Shown here: positions 17,985 to 26,814 of the stretch, one piece after another | Position numbering within the stretch: position 1 is the stretch's first letter | Layout: every line of letters starts with the position of its first letter | DNA from: Kocuria sp. p3-SID1428 | Lineage (GTDB): Bacteria; Actinomycetota; Actinomycetes; Actinomycetales; Micrococcaceae | DNA: 64,000 nt | Assembly: GCF_025149945.1 (NCBI RefSeq) | Contig: NZ_JALXVH010000005.1 | Location: forward strand, 1 to 64,000 | Reading direction: 5' to 3' | Position numbers and translations under genes: made by a program | The notes under the pieces: generated by a model | Seen by the model: only the letters and a program-made list of their open reading frames with translations | Told to the model about the DNA's origin: nothing | The model's database searches: none

Positions 17985-19742
17985 GTGAGCACCGACCCAG
18001 ATCCCGCCGCGAACGGCCGCACCCCCGCTGAGGCTGTCGATGAGCTGCGCTCGGTCCTGTCCCAGGTCAGCCTGCTGCTGGACACCCCGGAGGCCCAGCC
18101 CGGACGCGAGTCAGCCCGACGCAGCCTCGACCAGATCGACGACTACGTCCTGCCCCGCGTGCGCCATCTCGACGCCCCGCTGTTGGCCGTGGTGGGCGGT
18201 TCGACCGGTGCCGGGAAGTCGACCATTGTCAACGCCCTGATCGGCCGCCCGGTCACGCGGGCGGGGGTGGTGCGACCGACGACGCGTCAGCCCATGCTGA
18301 TCCACCACCCCGACGACGCCGCGGTCTTCGAGGGCACGCGGGTTCTCCCTCACCTGGCCAGGGTGCGGGGCCGGCTGGCGGGCGTCGAGGGCACCGGCGG
18401 CGAGTTCGGCGCGCCCGAGACCGCCGCTGCCGGCACGAGCCTGGTGCTGCTGGCCGATGACGGCGCGGATCGCGGCATCGCCCTGCTCGACGCCCCGGAC
18501 ATCGACTCGGTCTCCGAAGCGAACCGGAAGCTCGCAGGACAGCTTCTGGCGGCGGCCGACCTCTGGCTGTTCACCACCACCGCGAATCGGTACGCAGATG
18601 CAGCGGCCTGGGACCTGCTCGTCGAGGCAGGCCGCCGTCGGATCACCGTCGCCGTCATCCTGGACCGGGTGCCGGCGGGAGCCGCCGAGGAGATCGAGCC
18701 GGACCTGCGCCGGATGCTCACCGAGAAGGGCCTGGGCCAGGCCCCGATCTTCGTGATCCCGGAATCCCCGCTCAATGCGGCCCAGATGCTGCCGGCCGCG
18801 GCCGTCGACCCGCTGCGGATATGGCTCAGCGATCTGGCCGCCGATGCGCAGGCCCGCTCCGAGGTCGCCCGTCGCACGCTCGGCGGTGCGCTCGGGCAGC
18901 TGGCCGAGCGCACGGACGACGTCGCCGCCGCGGCCGCCGCCCAGCGGGAGGTCGCCGATCAGCTGCGCTCGGATGTCGAGGAGGCCCACCGCCGGGCCCT
19001 CGAGGCGATCGACGAGGCCACCCGCGACGGCTCCCTGCTGCGCGACGAAGTGCTCTCGCGCTGGCAGGACTACGTGGGCACCGGCGAGTTCTTCCGCTCC
19101 CTGGAGACCACGATCGGACGCTGGCGCGATCGTGCCGGTGCGGCCCTGCGCGGGAAGCCTGCGCCGGAGGTCCAGGTCGAGCAGGCTCTGGAGACCGGGC
19201 TGCAGGCCGTGATCGTCGAGGAGCTGGCCAAAGCCGGTGAGCAGTCCCAGCGCCGTTGGCGCGCCGATGCCGCCGGGCGCGGACTGCTCGACGGCGATGA
19301 CCTGGGGCGTCTGCCGGACGACGTCCCCGAGCGCTCGGCCGAGGTGATCCGGTCCTGGCAGAGCGAGATCATGGCGCTGATCCAGCGCGAGGGCGCGGGC
19401 AAGCGCACGCAGGCCCGGCTGATGTCGATCGGGCTGAACATCGTGACGGTCGGACTGATGGTCGTCGTGTTCTCCATGTCGGCAGGTCTCACAGGCGCGG
19501 AGGTCGGCATCGCCGGTGCCTCGGGAGTGGTCGGCACCAAGCTGCTGGAGGCGGTGTTCGGCGAGGACGCCGTGCGCCGGATGGCTCAGCAGGCCCGCGA
19601 GGACCTGGAGCACAGGATGGAGGAGTTCGTGGAGCAGCTGAAGCAGCCATGGCTGCAGCGCCTCGAGACGGTGGCAGACCCCGAACCCGCGCGGCTGCGG
19701 GAAGCAGCCGCCGCCGTGCGCACGGCCGGGGAGGCGCTGTGA
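17985..19742 (+). CDS. Dynamin-like GTPase, first of a coupled pair
   Basis: This is a 585-residue protein. The P-loop GGSTGAGKST is at residues 71-80, a G2-like threonine pair lies in VRPTTRQPM, and the G3-like motif is DAPDIDSV. A long alpha-helical, Ala/Glu/Arg-rich region follows. The hydrophobic segment GLNIVTVGLMVVVFSMSAGL occurs near residue 490, and an amphipathic C-terminal tail ends the protein. This layout fits bacterial dynamin-like proteins, in which GTP hydrolysis remodels the membrane. Paired actinobacterial examples are DynA/DynB (sporulation septation in Streptomyces) and IniA/IniC (mycobacteria). The GTG start has CATGAT ending eight bases upstream. The stop overlaps the next start in GTGA, so the two proteins are made together and probably work as a hetero-complex. 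The cellular role is inferred. Confidence 0.82.
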   Translation: MSTDPDPAANGRTPAEAVDELRSVLSQVSLLLDTPEAQPGRESARRSLDQIDDYVLPRVRHLDAPLLAVVGGSTGAGKSTIVNALIGRPVTRAGVVRPTTRQPMLIHHPDDAAVFEGTRVLPHLARVRGRLAGVEGTGGEFGAPETAAAGTSLVLLADDGADRGIALLDAPDIDSVSEANRKLAGQLLAAADLWLFTTTANRYADAAAWDLLVEAGRRRITVAVILDRVPAGAAEEIEPDLRRMLTEKGLGQAPIFVIPESPLNAAQMLPAAAVDPLRIWLSDLAADAQARSEVARRTLGGALGQLAERTDDVAAAAAAQREVADQLRSDVEEAHRRALEAIDEATRDGSLLRDEVLSRWQDYVGTGEFFRSLETTIGRWRDRAGAALRGKPAPEVQVEQALETGLQAVIVEELAKAGEQSQRRWRADAAGRGLLDGDDLGRLPDDVPERSAEVIRSWQSEIMALIQREGAGKRTQARLMSIGLNIVTVGLMVVVFSMSAGLTGAEVGIAGASGVVGTKLLEAVFGEDAVRRMAQQAREDLEHRMEEFVEQLKQPWLQRLETVADPEPARLREAAAAVRTAGEAL

Positions 19743-21421
19743 GGCTCCCGGGGCGGCGCCCCCGCCGCGATCCGCACGCCGATCTGGATCAGCGCCTGCA
19801 TGGACTGCGCGAGGCCGTCGACCTCGGCCGGGGGCGCCTGGACGAGTCGGCCCTGCAGCTCGGCGAGGACGTGCTGACCCGGGCGGCAGGCCGCAGAGCC
19901 CTGTCGGCCGAGCACACCGTGGTGGGCTTCTTCGGAGCCACGGGCTCGGGGAAGTCGTCGCTGCTGAACACCCTGCTCGGCCGCCAGGTGGCCCGGGCAG
20001 CACTCCAGCGGCCCACGACCTCCGAGCCGCTGGCCGTGCTGGACGGCCTGCCCGGTGCCGATCCGCTGCTGGACTGGCTCGAGGTCCGCGATCGCCGCGT
20101 CCTCGAGGACCTGGCCGCCGAGCCGTGGTCCCAGGGGCCGGCCGGACTGTGGACTCCTGTGCCAGAAGGGCTGATCCTGCTCGATCTGCCGGATGTGGAC
20201 TCGGTGGCTCGTGAGCACCGGCAGATCGCCTCGCGCCTGGCGGGGATGGTCGACGTCGTCGTGTGGGTCGTGGATCCGCAGAAGTACGCGGACGCGGTGC
20301 TGCACGACCACTTCATCGCCCCGCTGTCGCGCCATGCCTCCTCCACGCTCGTGGTGCTCAATCAGGCCGATCGCCTGCCCACGGGCGAGGTGCCCCGTGT
20401 GCTGGAGTCGCTGCGCCAGGTGCTGGCCGATGACGGTCTGCGCACCGACGGACGCTCGGCGCCCATCGCGGCCTCCGCGGCGCGGGGCACGGGCATCGGG
20501 CAGCTGCGGGAGGCGATCACCGAGGTCGTCGAGGCCAAGGCCGCGTCCTCGCAGCGCCTGTCGGGCGATGTCGACGCCGCTGTCGAGGCTCTGCAGGCCT
20601 CCCAGGGAACGGGCCGGCCCGAGGGGGTCTCGCCGTTCGCCCGCGAGTCCCTCATCGACGGACTGGCGGCCGCGGCGCAGGCTGACGGGATCGCCGAGGC
20701 GGCCTCGCGCAGCTACGTCCTGCACGCCTCCCGACGCACCGGATGGATGCCGGTGCGGTGGCTCGGGGCCTTCCGCAGGGACCCGCTCAAGCGGCTGCAT
20801 CTGCAGGGCGCGCAGGAGGACGGCGCCTCCGATCCGTCGCTGCACCGCAGCTCCCTGCCGCCCATGGGTCCCGCTCAGCGCGCCGCGGGGGACACGGCGG
20901 TGCGCCGCTTCGCTCAGGAGGCGTCCCAGGGTGCTTCGCCCGCCTGGGAGCATTCCATCCGCGAGGCCGCCCGCTCGCGCGGCGAGCAGCTGCCCGATGC
21001 CCTGGATCAGGCCCTGGCGCGCAAGGATCTGCGCCGCGGCTCCCGGTCCTGGTGGTGGGTCCCCATGGACATCGTGCAGTGGCTGCTGATGCTGATGGCC
21101 GTGGCGGGGCTGCTGTGGCTCACGGGGCTGTTCGCCCTGGACTACCTGCAGATCCCGGTCCCGCCGACCCCTCAGGTGCAGGACACCGGTATCCCGATGC
21201 CCACGCTGCTGGTGGTCACGGGCCTGGTGGCCGGGCTGGTCTTCGGGGTGCTCTCGGCCGCCCTGGCGCGGTTGTCCGCCTCCCGACGACGCTCCCGCGT
21301 GCGCCGCCGCCTGCGCGAGCAGATCGCCGGGGCGGCTCAGACCCACGTGATCGATCCGGTCGAAGCGGAGCTGTCGCGGCAGGAGAGCCTGAGCGAAGCA
21401 CTGGTGCGCGCCCGGGGCTGA
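19739..21421 (+). CDS. Dynamin-like GTPase with C-terminal membrane segments, second of the pair
   Basis: This is a 560-residue partner of the preceding gene. The P-loop GATGSGKSS is at residues 66-74, followed by the switch region RPTTSEPLAV, G3-like DLPDVDSV and a clear G4-like NQAD in LVVLNQADRLP. Two membrane segments lie near the C-terminus (VQWLLMLMAVAGLLWLTGLF and TLLVVTGLVAGLVFGVLSAA), followed by a basic Arg-rich cytoplasmic stretch. The start is the GTG that overlaps the upstream stop codon (GTGA); open sequence further upstream belongs to the first gene. The two paralogues are divergent in sequence, as in other tandem bacterial dynamin pairs. It is convergent with the IclR regulator 68 bp away, where only a weak GGGCT/AGCCC hairpin is seen. 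Confidence 0.82.
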   Translation: MRLPGRRPRRDPHADLDQRLHGLREAVDLGRGRLDESALQLGEDVLTRAAGRRALSAEHTVVGFFGATGSGKSSLLNTLLGRQVARAALQRPTTSEPLAVLDGLPGADPLLDWLEVRDRRVLEDLAAEPWSQGPAGLWTPVPEGLILLDLPDVDSVAREHRQIASRLAGMVDVVVWVVDPQKYADAVLHDHFIAPLSRHASSTLVVLNQADRLPTGEVPRVLESLRQVLADDGLRTDGRSAPIAASAARGTGIGQLREAITEVVEAKAASSQRLSGDVDAAVEALQASQGTGRPEGVSPFARESLIDGLAAAAQADGIAEAASRSYVLHASRRTGWMPVRWLGAFRRDPLKRLHLQGAQEDGASDPSLHRSSLPPMGPAQRAAGDTAVRRFAQEASQGASPAWEHSIREAARSRGEQLPDALDQALARKDLRRGSRSWWWVPMDIVQWLLMLMAVAGLLWLTGLFALDYLQIPVPPTPQVQDTGIPMPTLLVVTGLVAGLVFGVLSAALARLSASRRRSRVRRRLREQIAGAAQTHVIDPVEAELSRQESLSEALVRARG

Positions 21422-21489
21422 GCACGCCGCCTCTGGGCTCGCCGCGGCTGTCGGGGCTCGCAGCCCGGGCGCCGAGTGCCGCCGGGCGC

Positions 21490-22263
21490 TCAGAGTCCCG
21501 GGCGGATGGCCTGGGTGAGCTGCCGCGCAGCCGCCACGACCGTCTCGGCGTGCAGACGCCCCGGCTGACGGGTCAGCCGCTCGATCGGACCCGAGATCGA
21601 CACGGCGGCGATGACGCGCCCGGACGGGCCGCGCACCGGGGCGGAGACCGAGGCGATGCCCGCCTCGCGCTCGCCGATGGACTGCGACCAGCCGCGGCGT
21701 CGGACCCCGGAGAGCATGGTGGCCGTGAAGCGGGCGCCCTGCAGCCCCTCGAGCAGTCGGCCGTGGTCCTCCCACGCGGTGAGCACCTGGGCGGCGGAGC
21801 CTGCCTTCATGGATAGCTGGGTCCCGACGGGGATCGTGTCGCGCAGGCCGATCGGGCGCTCGGAGGAGGCCACGCAGACGCGCCACTCGCCCTGGCGCCG
21901 GAAGATCTGCGCTGACTCGCCGGTGGCATCGCGCAGCTGCACGAGCGTGGGCCCGGCTGCCGCGATCAGCCGGTCCTCGCCGGCGGCCGAGGAGAGCTCG
22001 ACCAGGCGCGGTCCCAGCACGAACCGGCCCTGGATGTCCTTGCCGAGCAGCCGGTGATGCGCCAGCGCGGAGGCAAGCCGGTGGACCGTGGGCCGCGAGT
22101 AGCCGGTGGCCGATACCAGCTGGGCCAGGGAGGCGGGGCCGGCCTCGAGGGCATCGAGGATGCCGGAGGCCTTGTCGATCACGCCGACGCCGCTGGGGGA
22201 GAAGGAGGACTCCGCCTCGACGGAGGCGCTGTCGAGGGAAGCGGGGGGCCGCGAAGTGTCCAT
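21490..22263 (-). CDS. ltbR: IclR-family regulator of leucine biosynthesis (LtbR/NdgR-like)
   Basis: This is a 257-residue IclR-family protein. The winged helix-turn-helix is at about residues 30-90 (ASLAQLVSATGYSRPTVHRL), followed by the ligand-binding IclR domain (LRDTIPVGTQLSMKAGSAAQ ... RGPSGRVIAAVSISGPIERL). It is divergent from leuCD, exactly where LtbR of Corynebacterium glutamicum and NdgR of Streptomyces are found. Those proteins control leuCD and other amino acid genes, so the same role is inferred here. The ATG at 22263 follows a TAGTAT -10 box by six bases and has no ribosome-binding site. A weak TCTC-n7-GAGA dyad just upstream of that -10 box (about 22278-22292) is a candidate operator. 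Confidence 0.88.
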   Translation of the reverse strand: MDTSRPPASLDSASVEAESSFSPSGVGVIDKASGILDALEAGPASLAQLVSATGYSRPTVHRLASALAHHRLLGKDIQGRFVLGPRLVELSSAAGEDRLIAAAGPTLVQLRDATGESAQIFRRQGEWRVCVASSERPIGLRDTIPVGTQLSMKAGSAAQVLTAWEDHGRLLEGLQGARFTATMLSGVRRRGWSQSIGEREAGIASVSAPVRGPSGRVIAAVSISGPIERLTRQPGRLHAETVVAAARQLTQAIRPGL

Positions 22264-22269
22264 GTTGCG

Positions 22270-22275
22270 ATACTA
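22270..22275 (-). promoter_or_regulatory. -10 box (TAGTAT) for the leaderless IclR-regulator mRNA
   Basis: TAGTAT on the minus strand ends six bases before the ATG at 22263. Confidence 0.6.
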
Positions 22276-22350
22276 CGTCTCAGGATTCGAGATGTCTGCA
22301 CGGCGTGTGGCGGAATCCGCGCGGTCGACCGATCCTGGGAGCATGACTCC

Positions 22351-22401
22351 GGCGGCCTCGTGGCCGCCCTCTTCCGCCTCGCCCCGATCGGGCGGAGGCG
22401 G
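22351..22401 (+). promoter_or_regulatory. Tandem hairpins in the leuC leader
   Basis: Two adjacent hairpins lie between the divergent promoters and leuC. The first is a perfect GGCGGCC-TCGT-GGCCGCC stem (22351-22368) followed by CTCTT. The second is a longer GC stem with one bulge (22374-22401). The leuC ribosome-binding site follows 14 bases later. They resemble an attenuator, but no leucine-rich leader peptide was found. Confidence 0.4.
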
Positions 22402-22424
22402 AGCTCTTCAGCGGAAGGATCACC

Positions 22425-23861
22425 ATGTCGACTGAGACCCAGTCAGCGCCCCTCACCCTGGCCGAGAAGGTCTGGCAGCAGCACCTCGTGCGCCGCGGCG
22501 AGGACGGGCAGCCGGACCTGCTCTACATCGACCTCCACCTGATCCACGAGGTCACCTCGCCCCAGGCCTTCGAGGGCCTGCGCCTGGCGGATCGGCCGCT
22601 GCGGCGCACGGACCTCACCATCGGCACCGAGGATCACAACACGCCCACCGAGGACATCTTCTCGACGATCGCCGATCAGACCTCCCGCAAGCAGATCGAG
22701 GCCCTGCGCTCGAACACCGAGGAGTTCGGCGTCCGGCTGCACCCCCTGGGCGATGACGAGCAGGGCATCGTCCACGTGGTGGGCCCCCAGCTGGGACTGA
22801 CCATGCCGGGCATGACGGTCGTGTGCGGCGACTCCCACACCTCGACCCACGGGGCCTTCGGCTCGCTGGCCATGGGCATCGGCACCTCCGAGGTCGAGCA
22901 CGTCATGGCCACCCAGACCCTGCCGCTGGCGCCGTTCAAGACCATGTCCATCCGGGTCGACGGCCACCTGCGCCCGGGCGTCTCGTCCAAGGACATCATC
23001 CTGGCGGTCATCGCGCAGATCGGCACCGGCGGGGGCCAGGGATACGTCCTGGAGTACCGCGGCACGGCCATCGAGGAGCTGTCGATGGAGGCGCGCATGA
23101 CGATCTGCAACATGTCGATCGAGGCGGGCGCGCGCGCCGGGATGATCGCCCCGGACGAGACCACGTTCGACTACGTCAAGGGCCGCCCGCATGCCCCCGA
23201 GGGCGAGCTGTGGGATCAGGCGGTGGAGCACTGGCGCAGCCTGCGCACCGACGACGACGCCGTCTTCGACGCCGAGGTCGTGATCGATGCCGACACCCTC
23301 GAGCCGTTCGTGACCTGGGGGACCAACCCGGGCCAGGGCGTCTCGCTGTCGGGGGAGGTCCCGGATCCCGAGGACTTCGCCGACGACAGCGCCAAGGCCG
23401 CAGCCCAGCGCGCCCTGACCTACATGGACCTCACCCCGGGCACCCCGCTCAAGGAGGTCCCGGTGGATGTGGTGTTCCTGGGCTCGTGCACGAACTCGCG
23501 CATCGAGGACCTGCGCCTGGCCGCCGAGATCGTCAGGGGCCGCACCAAGGCCCCGAATCTCGAGATGATGGTCGTCCCCGGCTCCCAGAAGGTCCGCCTG
23601 CAGGCCCAGGACGAAGGCCTCGACCAGATCTTCAAGGACTTCGGCGCGGACTGGCGCTTCGCCGGCTGCTCCATGTGCCTGGGCATGAACCCGGACCAGC
23701 TGGCGCCGGGTCAGCGCTGCGCCTCCACCTCCAACCGCAACTTCGAGGGGCGTCAGGGCAAGGGCGGTCGCACGCACCTGGTCTCGCCCGTCGTCGCCGC
23801 CGCCACGGCAGTGCGCGGCACGCTCTCGGCGCCGTCGGACCTCGAGCCCGTCTCGGTCTGA
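22425..23861 (+). CDS. leuC: 3-isopropylmalate dehydratase, large subunit
   Basis: LeuC and LeuD together isomerise 2-isopropylmalate to 3-isopropylmalate in leucine synthesis. The 478-residue large subunit is aconitase-like and carries the [4Fe-4S] cysteines, one in FLGSCTNSR and two in [12 protein letters not shown]. The substrate region [24 protein letters not shown] is intact. The ATG at 22425 has AAGGA six bases upstream. leuD follows after 74 bp with its own AGGAGG, so the two are co-transcribed. Transcription diverges from the IclR regulator and is probably controlled by it. Confidence 0.97.
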   Translation: MSTETQSAPLTLAEKVWQQHLVRRGEDGQPDLLYIDLHLIHEVTSPQAFEGLRLADRPLRRTDLTIGTEDHNTPTEDIFSTIADQTSRKQIEALRSNTEEFGVRLHPLGDDEQGIVHVVGPQLGLTMPGMTVVCGDSHTSTHGAFGSLAMGIGTSEVEHVMATQTLPLAPFKTMSIRVDGHLRPGVSSKDIILAVIAQIGTGGGQGYVLEYRGTAIEELSMEARMTICNMSIEAGARAGMIAPDETTFDYVKGRPHAPEGELWDQAVEHWRSLRTDDDAVFDAEVVIDADTLEPFVTWGTNPGQGVSLSGEVPDPEDFADDSAKAAAQRALTYMDLTPGTPLKEVPVDVVFLGSCTNSRIEDLRLAAEIVRGRTKAPNLEMMVVPGSQKVRLQAQDEGLDQIFKDFGADWRFAGCSMCLGMNPDQLAPGQRCASTSNRNFEGRQGKGGRTHLVSPVVAAATAVRGTLSAPSDLEPVSV

Positions 23862-23935
23862 GCGGGCCCAGCGCCCGCCCCGCACCCGTCCAGCACCCGC
23901 CCGGGCCGAGCCCGGCAGCACTCCAGGAGGATCCC

Positions 23936-24535
23936 GTGGAGAAGTTCAGCACCCACACCGGCATCGCAGCGCCGCTGCGCCAGTCGAATGTCGACACCGA
24001 CCAGATCATTCCCGCCGTCTATCTCAAGCGGATCACCAAGACGGGCTTCGAGGACGCCCTGTTCGCCCAGTGGCGCACCCAGGACGACTTCGTGCTCAAC
24101 CAGGACGCCTATCGCGAGGCGAGCATCCTGGTGACAGGACCGGACTTCGGCACCGGCTCCTCCCGCGAGCACGCCGTGTGGGCGCTGCGCGACTACGGCT
24201 TCAAGGTCGTGATCTCACCGCGCTTCGCCGATATCTTCCGCGGCAATTCGGGCAAGCAGGGTCTGCTGGCCGCCCAGGTCGAGCAGTCGGACGTGGAGCT
24301 GCTGTGGAAGCAGATCGAGGCCGAGCCCGAGGTTCCCACCACGGTGGATCTCACCGCGCGCACCGTCTCGGTGGGCAACGTCACCGTGCCGTTCCAGATC
24401 GACAACTACACCGCGTGGCGGCTGGCCGAGGGGCTCGACGACATCGGGCTGACGCTGCAGCACGAGGACAGGATCCGAGAGTTCGAGGCAAAGCGCCCCG
24501 CCTGGCTGCCCACGACCCTTCCGGCGCGCACCTGA
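23936..24535 (+). CDS. leuD: 3-isopropylmalate dehydratase, small subunit
   Basis: The 199-residue small subunit supplies the swivel domain of the LeuCD enzyme. Family motifs are [19 protein letters not shown] near the N-terminus, [20 protein letters not shown] and [18 protein letters not shown]. The GTG at 23936 is set by AGGAGG five bases upstream and gives the standard VEKFSTHTG start. It is followed by murA after a 144-bp gap that contains no obvious terminator but does contain a foldable leader. Confidence 0.97.
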   Translation: MEKFSTHTGIAAPLRQSNVDTDQIIPAVYLKRITKTGFEDALFAQWRTQDDFVLNQDAYREASILVTGPDFGTGSSREHAVWALRDYGFKVVISPRFADIFRGNSGKQGLLAAQVEQSDVELLWKQIEAEPEVPTTVDLTARTVSVGNVTVPFQIDNYTAWRLAEGLDDIGLTLQHEDRIREFEAKRPAWLPTTLPART

Positions 24536-24602
24536 GGCGGCTGCGCGCCGGACGGAGGAACTTCCCACGACGCCAGTGCGGCCATGAGCCGCCGTCCTCT
24601 CG

Positions 24603-24680
24603 TAAGATGGTCTCTCGCAGCAGCGCGATCGCTGCTCGCATCGAGCAATTGCCGTGATCCCACGGCAGATCGGGAGACCA
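24603..24680 (+). promoter_or_regulatory. Structured murA leader RNA (candidate)
   Basis: The murA leader folds into a closed junction. TGGTCTCTCG (24608-24617) pairs with CGGGAGACCA (24671-24680), ten pairs including one U-G, sequestering the ribosome-binding site GGGAG and the A of the start codon. Inside lie AGCAGCG-CGAT-CGCTGCT (24619-24636) and TGCCGTG-ATCC-CACGGCA (24650-24667). The first can switch to TGCTCG-CAT-CGAGCA (24633-24647). A TAAGAT -10-like hexamer at 24603-24608 conflicts with the closing stem if it is used, because transcription would begin at about 24615. Confidence 0.45.
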
Positions 24681-25999
24681 TGTCCAGCGCACTGACCATC
24701 ACGGGCGGGGTTCCGCTCCAGGGTACGATCAAGGTCCGGGGGGCCAAGAACCTCGTACCCAAGGCCATGGTGGCCGCGCTCCTGGGAGCCACCCCCTCGA
24801 CCCTGCGCAACGTCCCGCACATCAAGGACGTCCAGGTCGTCACCGATCTGCTGTCCCTGCACGGCGTGGCGGTCGACAACGACGGCCAGGGCACCCTGCA
24901 GCTCGACCCGTCGAACGTCGTCCGAGCCCAGCACGCGGACATCGACGCCCACGCCGGCGACTCCCGCATCCCGATCCTGCTGTGCGGGCCTCTGCTGCAC
25001 ACCCTGGGCGAGGCCTTCATCCCCGACCTCGGCGGCTGCAAGATCGGCGATCGCCCCATCAACTACCACCTGGACGTCCTGCGCCACTTCGGCGCCAAGG
25101 TCGAGAAGCTCGGCTCCGGCATCCGCATGTCCGCCCCCAAGGGGCTGCACGGCGCCAAGGTCGAGCTTCCCTATCCGTCGGTGGGCGCCACCGAGCAGGT
25201 GCTGCTCTCGGCCACCCGAGCCCGCGGGCGCACTGAGCTGCGCGGTGCCGCCACCGAACCCGAGATCATGGATCTGATCGCGATCCTGCAGAAGATGGGC
25301 GCGATCATCACGGTGCAGACCGACCGGGTGATCCACATCGAGGGCGTCGAGTCGCTGTCCGGCTACAGCCATCAGGCCATGTCCGATCGCATCGAGGCGG
25401 CCTCCTGGGGCTCGGCGGCGCTGGCCACCGGCGGCGACATCTTCGTCGAGGGCGCCACGCAGTCGGACATGATGACCTTCCTGAACACCTTCCGGAAGGT
25501 CGGCGGCGATCTCGATATCCGCGAGGACGGCATCCGCTTCTCCCACCCGGGCACCGCGCTCAAGCCGATCGTTGTGGAGACCGACGTCCACCCGGGCTTC
25601 ATGACCGACTGGCAGCAGCCGCTGGTCGTGGCCCTGACCCAGGCCGAGGGCGTGTCGATCGTGCACGAGACGGTCTACGAGAACCGCTTCGGCTTCACCC
25701 ATGCGCTGCAGCGCATGGGCGCCAACATCCAGCTGCACCGCGACTGCCTGGGCTCCACGCCCTGCCGCTTCGGGCAGTCCAACTTCGTGCACTCGGCGAT
25801 CATCTCGGGGCGCACCGAGCTGAGGGCCCAGGACATCCACGTCCCGGACCTGCGCGGGGGCTTCTCGCACCTGATCGCCGCCCTGTCCGCCGAGGGCGTC
25901 TCGAATGTGACCGGCGTCGAGCTGATCGAGCGCGGCTACGAGCACTTCACCCAGAAGCTCGAGGCACTGGGCGCCACGTTCGACGTCGCGAACTCCTGA
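24680..25999 (+). CDS. murA: UDP-N-acetylglucosamine 1-carboxyvinyltransferase
   Basis: MurA transfers enolpyruvate from PEP to UDP-GlcNAc, the committed cytoplasmic step of peptidoglycan synthesis. The 439-residue protein has the two-lobed EPSP-synthase fold. The N-terminal substrate motif GTIKVRGAKNLVPKAMVAAL is present, and the catalytic cysteine is Cys120 in PDLGGCKIGDRPINYH. The Cys form is fosfomycin-sensitive in principle; mycobacteria carry Asp there. The ATG at 24680 has GGGAG only three bases upstream, a tight spacing. The preceding leader can fold over this site. It is followed 26 bp later by plsC, beginning a run of cell-envelope genes (plsC, gpsA, ddl). It is inserted between leuD and gpsA relative to the mycobacterial order. 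Confidence 0.96.
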   Translation: MSSALTITGGVPLQGTIKVRGAKNLVPKAMVAALLGATPSTLRNVPHIKDVQVVTDLLSLHGVAVDNDGQGTLQLDPSNVVRAQHADIDAHAGDSRIPILLCGPLLHTLGEAFIPDLGGCKIGDRPINYHLDVLRHFGAKVEKLGSGIRMSAPKGLHGAKVELPYPSVGATEQVLLSATRARGRTELRGAATEPEIMDLIAILQKMGAIITVQTDRVIHIEGVESLSGYSHQAMSDRIEAASWGSAALATGGDIFVEGATQSDMMTFLNTFRKVGGDLDIREDGIRFSHPGTALKPIVVETDVHPGFMTDWQQPLVVALTQAEGVSIVHETVYENRFGFTHALQRMGANIQLHRDCLGSTPCRFGQSNFVHSAIISGRTELRAQDIHVPDLRGGFSHLIAALSAEGVSNVTGVELIERGYEHFTQKLEALGATFDVANS

Positions 26000-26025
26000 T
26001 CCGCCCGACCCGCAGGGAGCCGCAC

Positions 26026-26814
26026 ATGGCCCGCACCCGTCTGCCTGACCGCACGTCCGAGCTGAACCTCGAGCAGCAGCTGCTCCAGGGACTGGTACGA
26101 CTGCCGTACACCCTGCTGGCCCGCCGCCGCGTCGAGCATCTGGAGCGGATCCCGGCCACGGGTCCATGCGTGATCGTGTCCAACCACGTCACCGAGATCG
26201 ACCCGATCACGGTGGGGCTGAGCATCGTCGATGGCGGGCGCACCCCGCGGTTCCTGGCCAAGGAGTCGCTGTTCCGCATCCCGGTGCTCGGCTTCCTGCT
26301 GCACCGGATCGGACAGGTGCCCGTGCACCGGGGCACCCGCGACACCGCCCAGGCCCTCAGGGACGCGCAGGACCGTCTGGCCCGCGGCGGGGCCGTGGGG
26401 ATCTATCCGGAGGGCACGCTGACCCGCGACCCGCTGCGCTGGCCCATGCATGCCTACCCCGGCGCGGCCCAGCTGGCGCTGGGCCTCGACGTCCCCGTGA
26501 TCCCGATCGCGCACTGGGGCGATCAGGAGATCCTGGGCCGCGACAGCAGCTGGCGGCTGCGCGTGAGCCTGCGCCCGCGGCGTCCGGTGCGCGTGCGCGT
26601 GGGCGAGCCCGTGGACCTCACGCCCTTCCGCAGCGAAGCTGCGCCCGGGCAGACTGGACTCACGGATGCCGAGAGGGTCGCCGCCGTGCCGCGCGCCGCG
26701 GCTGCGGCTGCCACCGAGGCGATCCTGGACGCGATCGCCGCCGAGCTGTCCGTCCTGCGCGATGAACCCGTTCCGCCCACTCGCTGGGACCGGCGCCTCA
26801 AGGGACGACGATGA
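26026..26814 (+). CDS. plsC: 1-acyl-sn-glycerol-3-phosphate acyltransferase
   Basis: This is a 262-residue PlsC-type acyltransferase that makes phosphatidic acid from lysophosphatidate at the membrane. The catalytic NHX4D motif is NHVTEID at residues 53-59, and the glycerophosphate-binding motif appears as IYPEGTLTRD. Motif II is represented by FLAKESLFRIPVLGF, and the C-terminal segment is basic. The ATG at 26026 follows the CAGGGAG ribosome-binding site at short distance. It overlaps gpsA by four bases (ATGA), joining consecutive steps of glycerolipid synthesis: GpsA makes glycerol-3-phosphate, which is acylated to the lysophosphatidate that PlsC uses. Confidence 0.92.
   Translation: MARTRLPDRTSELNLEQQLLQGLVRLPYTLLARRRVEHLERIPATGPCVIVSNHVTEIDPITVGLSIVDGGRTPRFLAKESLFRIPVLGFLLHRIGQVPVHRGTRDTAQALRDAQDRLARGGAVGIYPEGTLTRDPLRWPMHAYPGAAQLALGLDVPVIPIAHWGDQEILGRDSSWRLRVSLRPRRPVRVRVGEPVDLTPFRSEAAPGQTGLTDAERVAAVPRAAAAAATEAILDAIAAELSVLRDEPVPPTRWDRRLKGRR

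Noticed and set aside
22344..22436. Short ORF in the leuC leader as an attenuator peptide
   Set aside because: It has a single Leu codon (Ser/Gly/Pro-rich otherwise), overlaps the leuC start and lacks a ribosome-binding site.
24603..24608. TAAGAT as a firm murA promoter
   Set aside because: Position and sequence are good, but using it would destroy the ten-pair closing stem of the leader. The two readings conflict, so it is recorded only inside the leader entry.
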